Both the position numbers and the translations under genes were made by a program. A stretch of DNA of 64,000 bases from Promerops cafer. Taxonomy: Eukaryota > Chordata > Aves > Passeriformes > Nectariniidae. Every line of letters starts with the position of its first letter. Position 1 is the first letter of the stretch. The stretch is taken from assembly GCA_013398275.1 (NCBI GenBank), contig VZSE01009968.1, forward strand, positions 872,357 through 936,356, written 5' to 3'. Below the pieces are notes generated by a model. It was not told the DNA's origin, did not search any database, and saw only the letters and a list, made by a program, of their open reading frames with translations. Positions 63,501 through 64,000 of the stretch are shown here, in pieces.

Positions 63501-64000
63501 TCAAGTTCCCCTGCAGCCTCACTAACATTATCACCATCTTCCAATCACCTAATAACTTTCTTCAAAGAAATCGGCAGGAGTCATCTTTCTTATTGTATCA
63601 AAGGATCAATTCTGATTTTCTGTGTATTACTACAACTAACTCAGCTGAATTGAGTAAGTTATTCCTGAGATAAAATGTACTCAGGGTTTAAACATAATTG
63701 CCTCTTACTTTGACATAATTTATACAAGCCAACCAAGAGCATTTATTTATCATCACATAAAAGTCTTCATTTTAGGTAGAACTCCTGTTAAAATACTAAG
63801 AACAAAATATTTTGTCTTTTTGTTTCTTCCCTAGACAAGTCTTAATCATTTTTATTGTTAGCAGCTTAAAGTATCATACTGGTATAAAGCTCTGTTAATA
63901 CATATAAATTTTAGTATTTAGCCTTCCAAATACAATCCTGGATAGATCATGCCATATGAACACAGTAGTAAGGTCACTAGTAGTGACTCTTCTACTTTGT
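54585..64000 (-). other. SYT14: SYT14 intron, partial (continues beyond right edge)
   Basis: At least 9.4 kb lies upstream of the penultimate exon. I looked on the minus strand for the C2A-domain exon (conserved blocks around the second half of C2A) and found none, so the next exon should be right of 64000. The sequence is strongly AT-rich, without large open frames; the longest are under 90 codons and unlike any family I know. Possible very old LINE/SINE scraps are noted near 59.2 kb and 62.8-63.1 kb but are not clear enough to classify. Confidence 0.8.

Noticed and set aside
54585..64000. Possible SYT14 C2A exon in this intron
   Set aside because: No minus-strand stretch matches the conserved C2A blocks with acceptor and donor; it should lie to the right of the window.

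Overview
The window is vertebrate nuclear DNA, most likely from a bird and possibly a songbird. Three things point that way. Two genes have introns with canonical splice sites and encode the conserved vertebrate proteins SERTAD4 and SYT14. Interspersed repeats are sparse, and the clearest one is an old CR1-type LINE remnant. There are A-rich 'AACCC/AAAC' and G/T-rich 'GGTTTG' tracts, a pattern I associate with passerines, and an assembly gap sits exactly in a very GC-rich promoter, a common failure in avian assemblies. The species cannot be named from the sequence alone.

Both genes are on the minus strand, so transcription runs right to left. SYT14 (synaptotagmin-14) enters from beyond the right edge. 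Only its last two coding exons lie here (54584-54395 and 50134-49821), and together they encode the C2B domain and the C-terminus. SERTAD4 lies next, after about 25.8 kb of non-coding DNA. Its CpG-island promoter is at about 22.6-24.0 kb, an internal coding exon is at 22530-22415, and the final coding exon is at 19467-18712. Its first coding exon is not visible and probably falls in the run of 369 Ns (22817-23185). The order SYT14 then SERTAD4 in the same orientation matches the human 1q32.2 arrangement, in which HHAT follows SERTAD4. The left 18 kb would then be the spacer towards HHAT, but no HHAT exon was recognised.

Layout: 1-18240 is intergenic, with an isolated GC-rich island (1.77-2.25 kb), an old CR1 fragment, short tandem repeats and a perfect 11-bp hairpin at 16.04 kb. 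18241-24010 is SERTAD4. From 24011 to about 48 kb is intergenic, with an old SINE-like fragment, low-complexity tracts and two small GC-rich patches. From about 48 to 64 kb is the 3' end of SYT14: 3' UTR, last exon, a 4.26-kb intron, the penultimate exon, and more than 9.4 kb of the next intron upstream.

The two genes are neighbours by synteny and do not form a shared pathway. SERTAD4 is a nuclear SERTA-domain protein; SYT14 is a C2-domain membrane-trafficking protein. I found no convincing RNA gene, no intact transposon, no CRISPR array, and no sign of a novel multi-gene system. Most of the window is ordinary avian non-coding DNA, and the findings are scored with that in mind.
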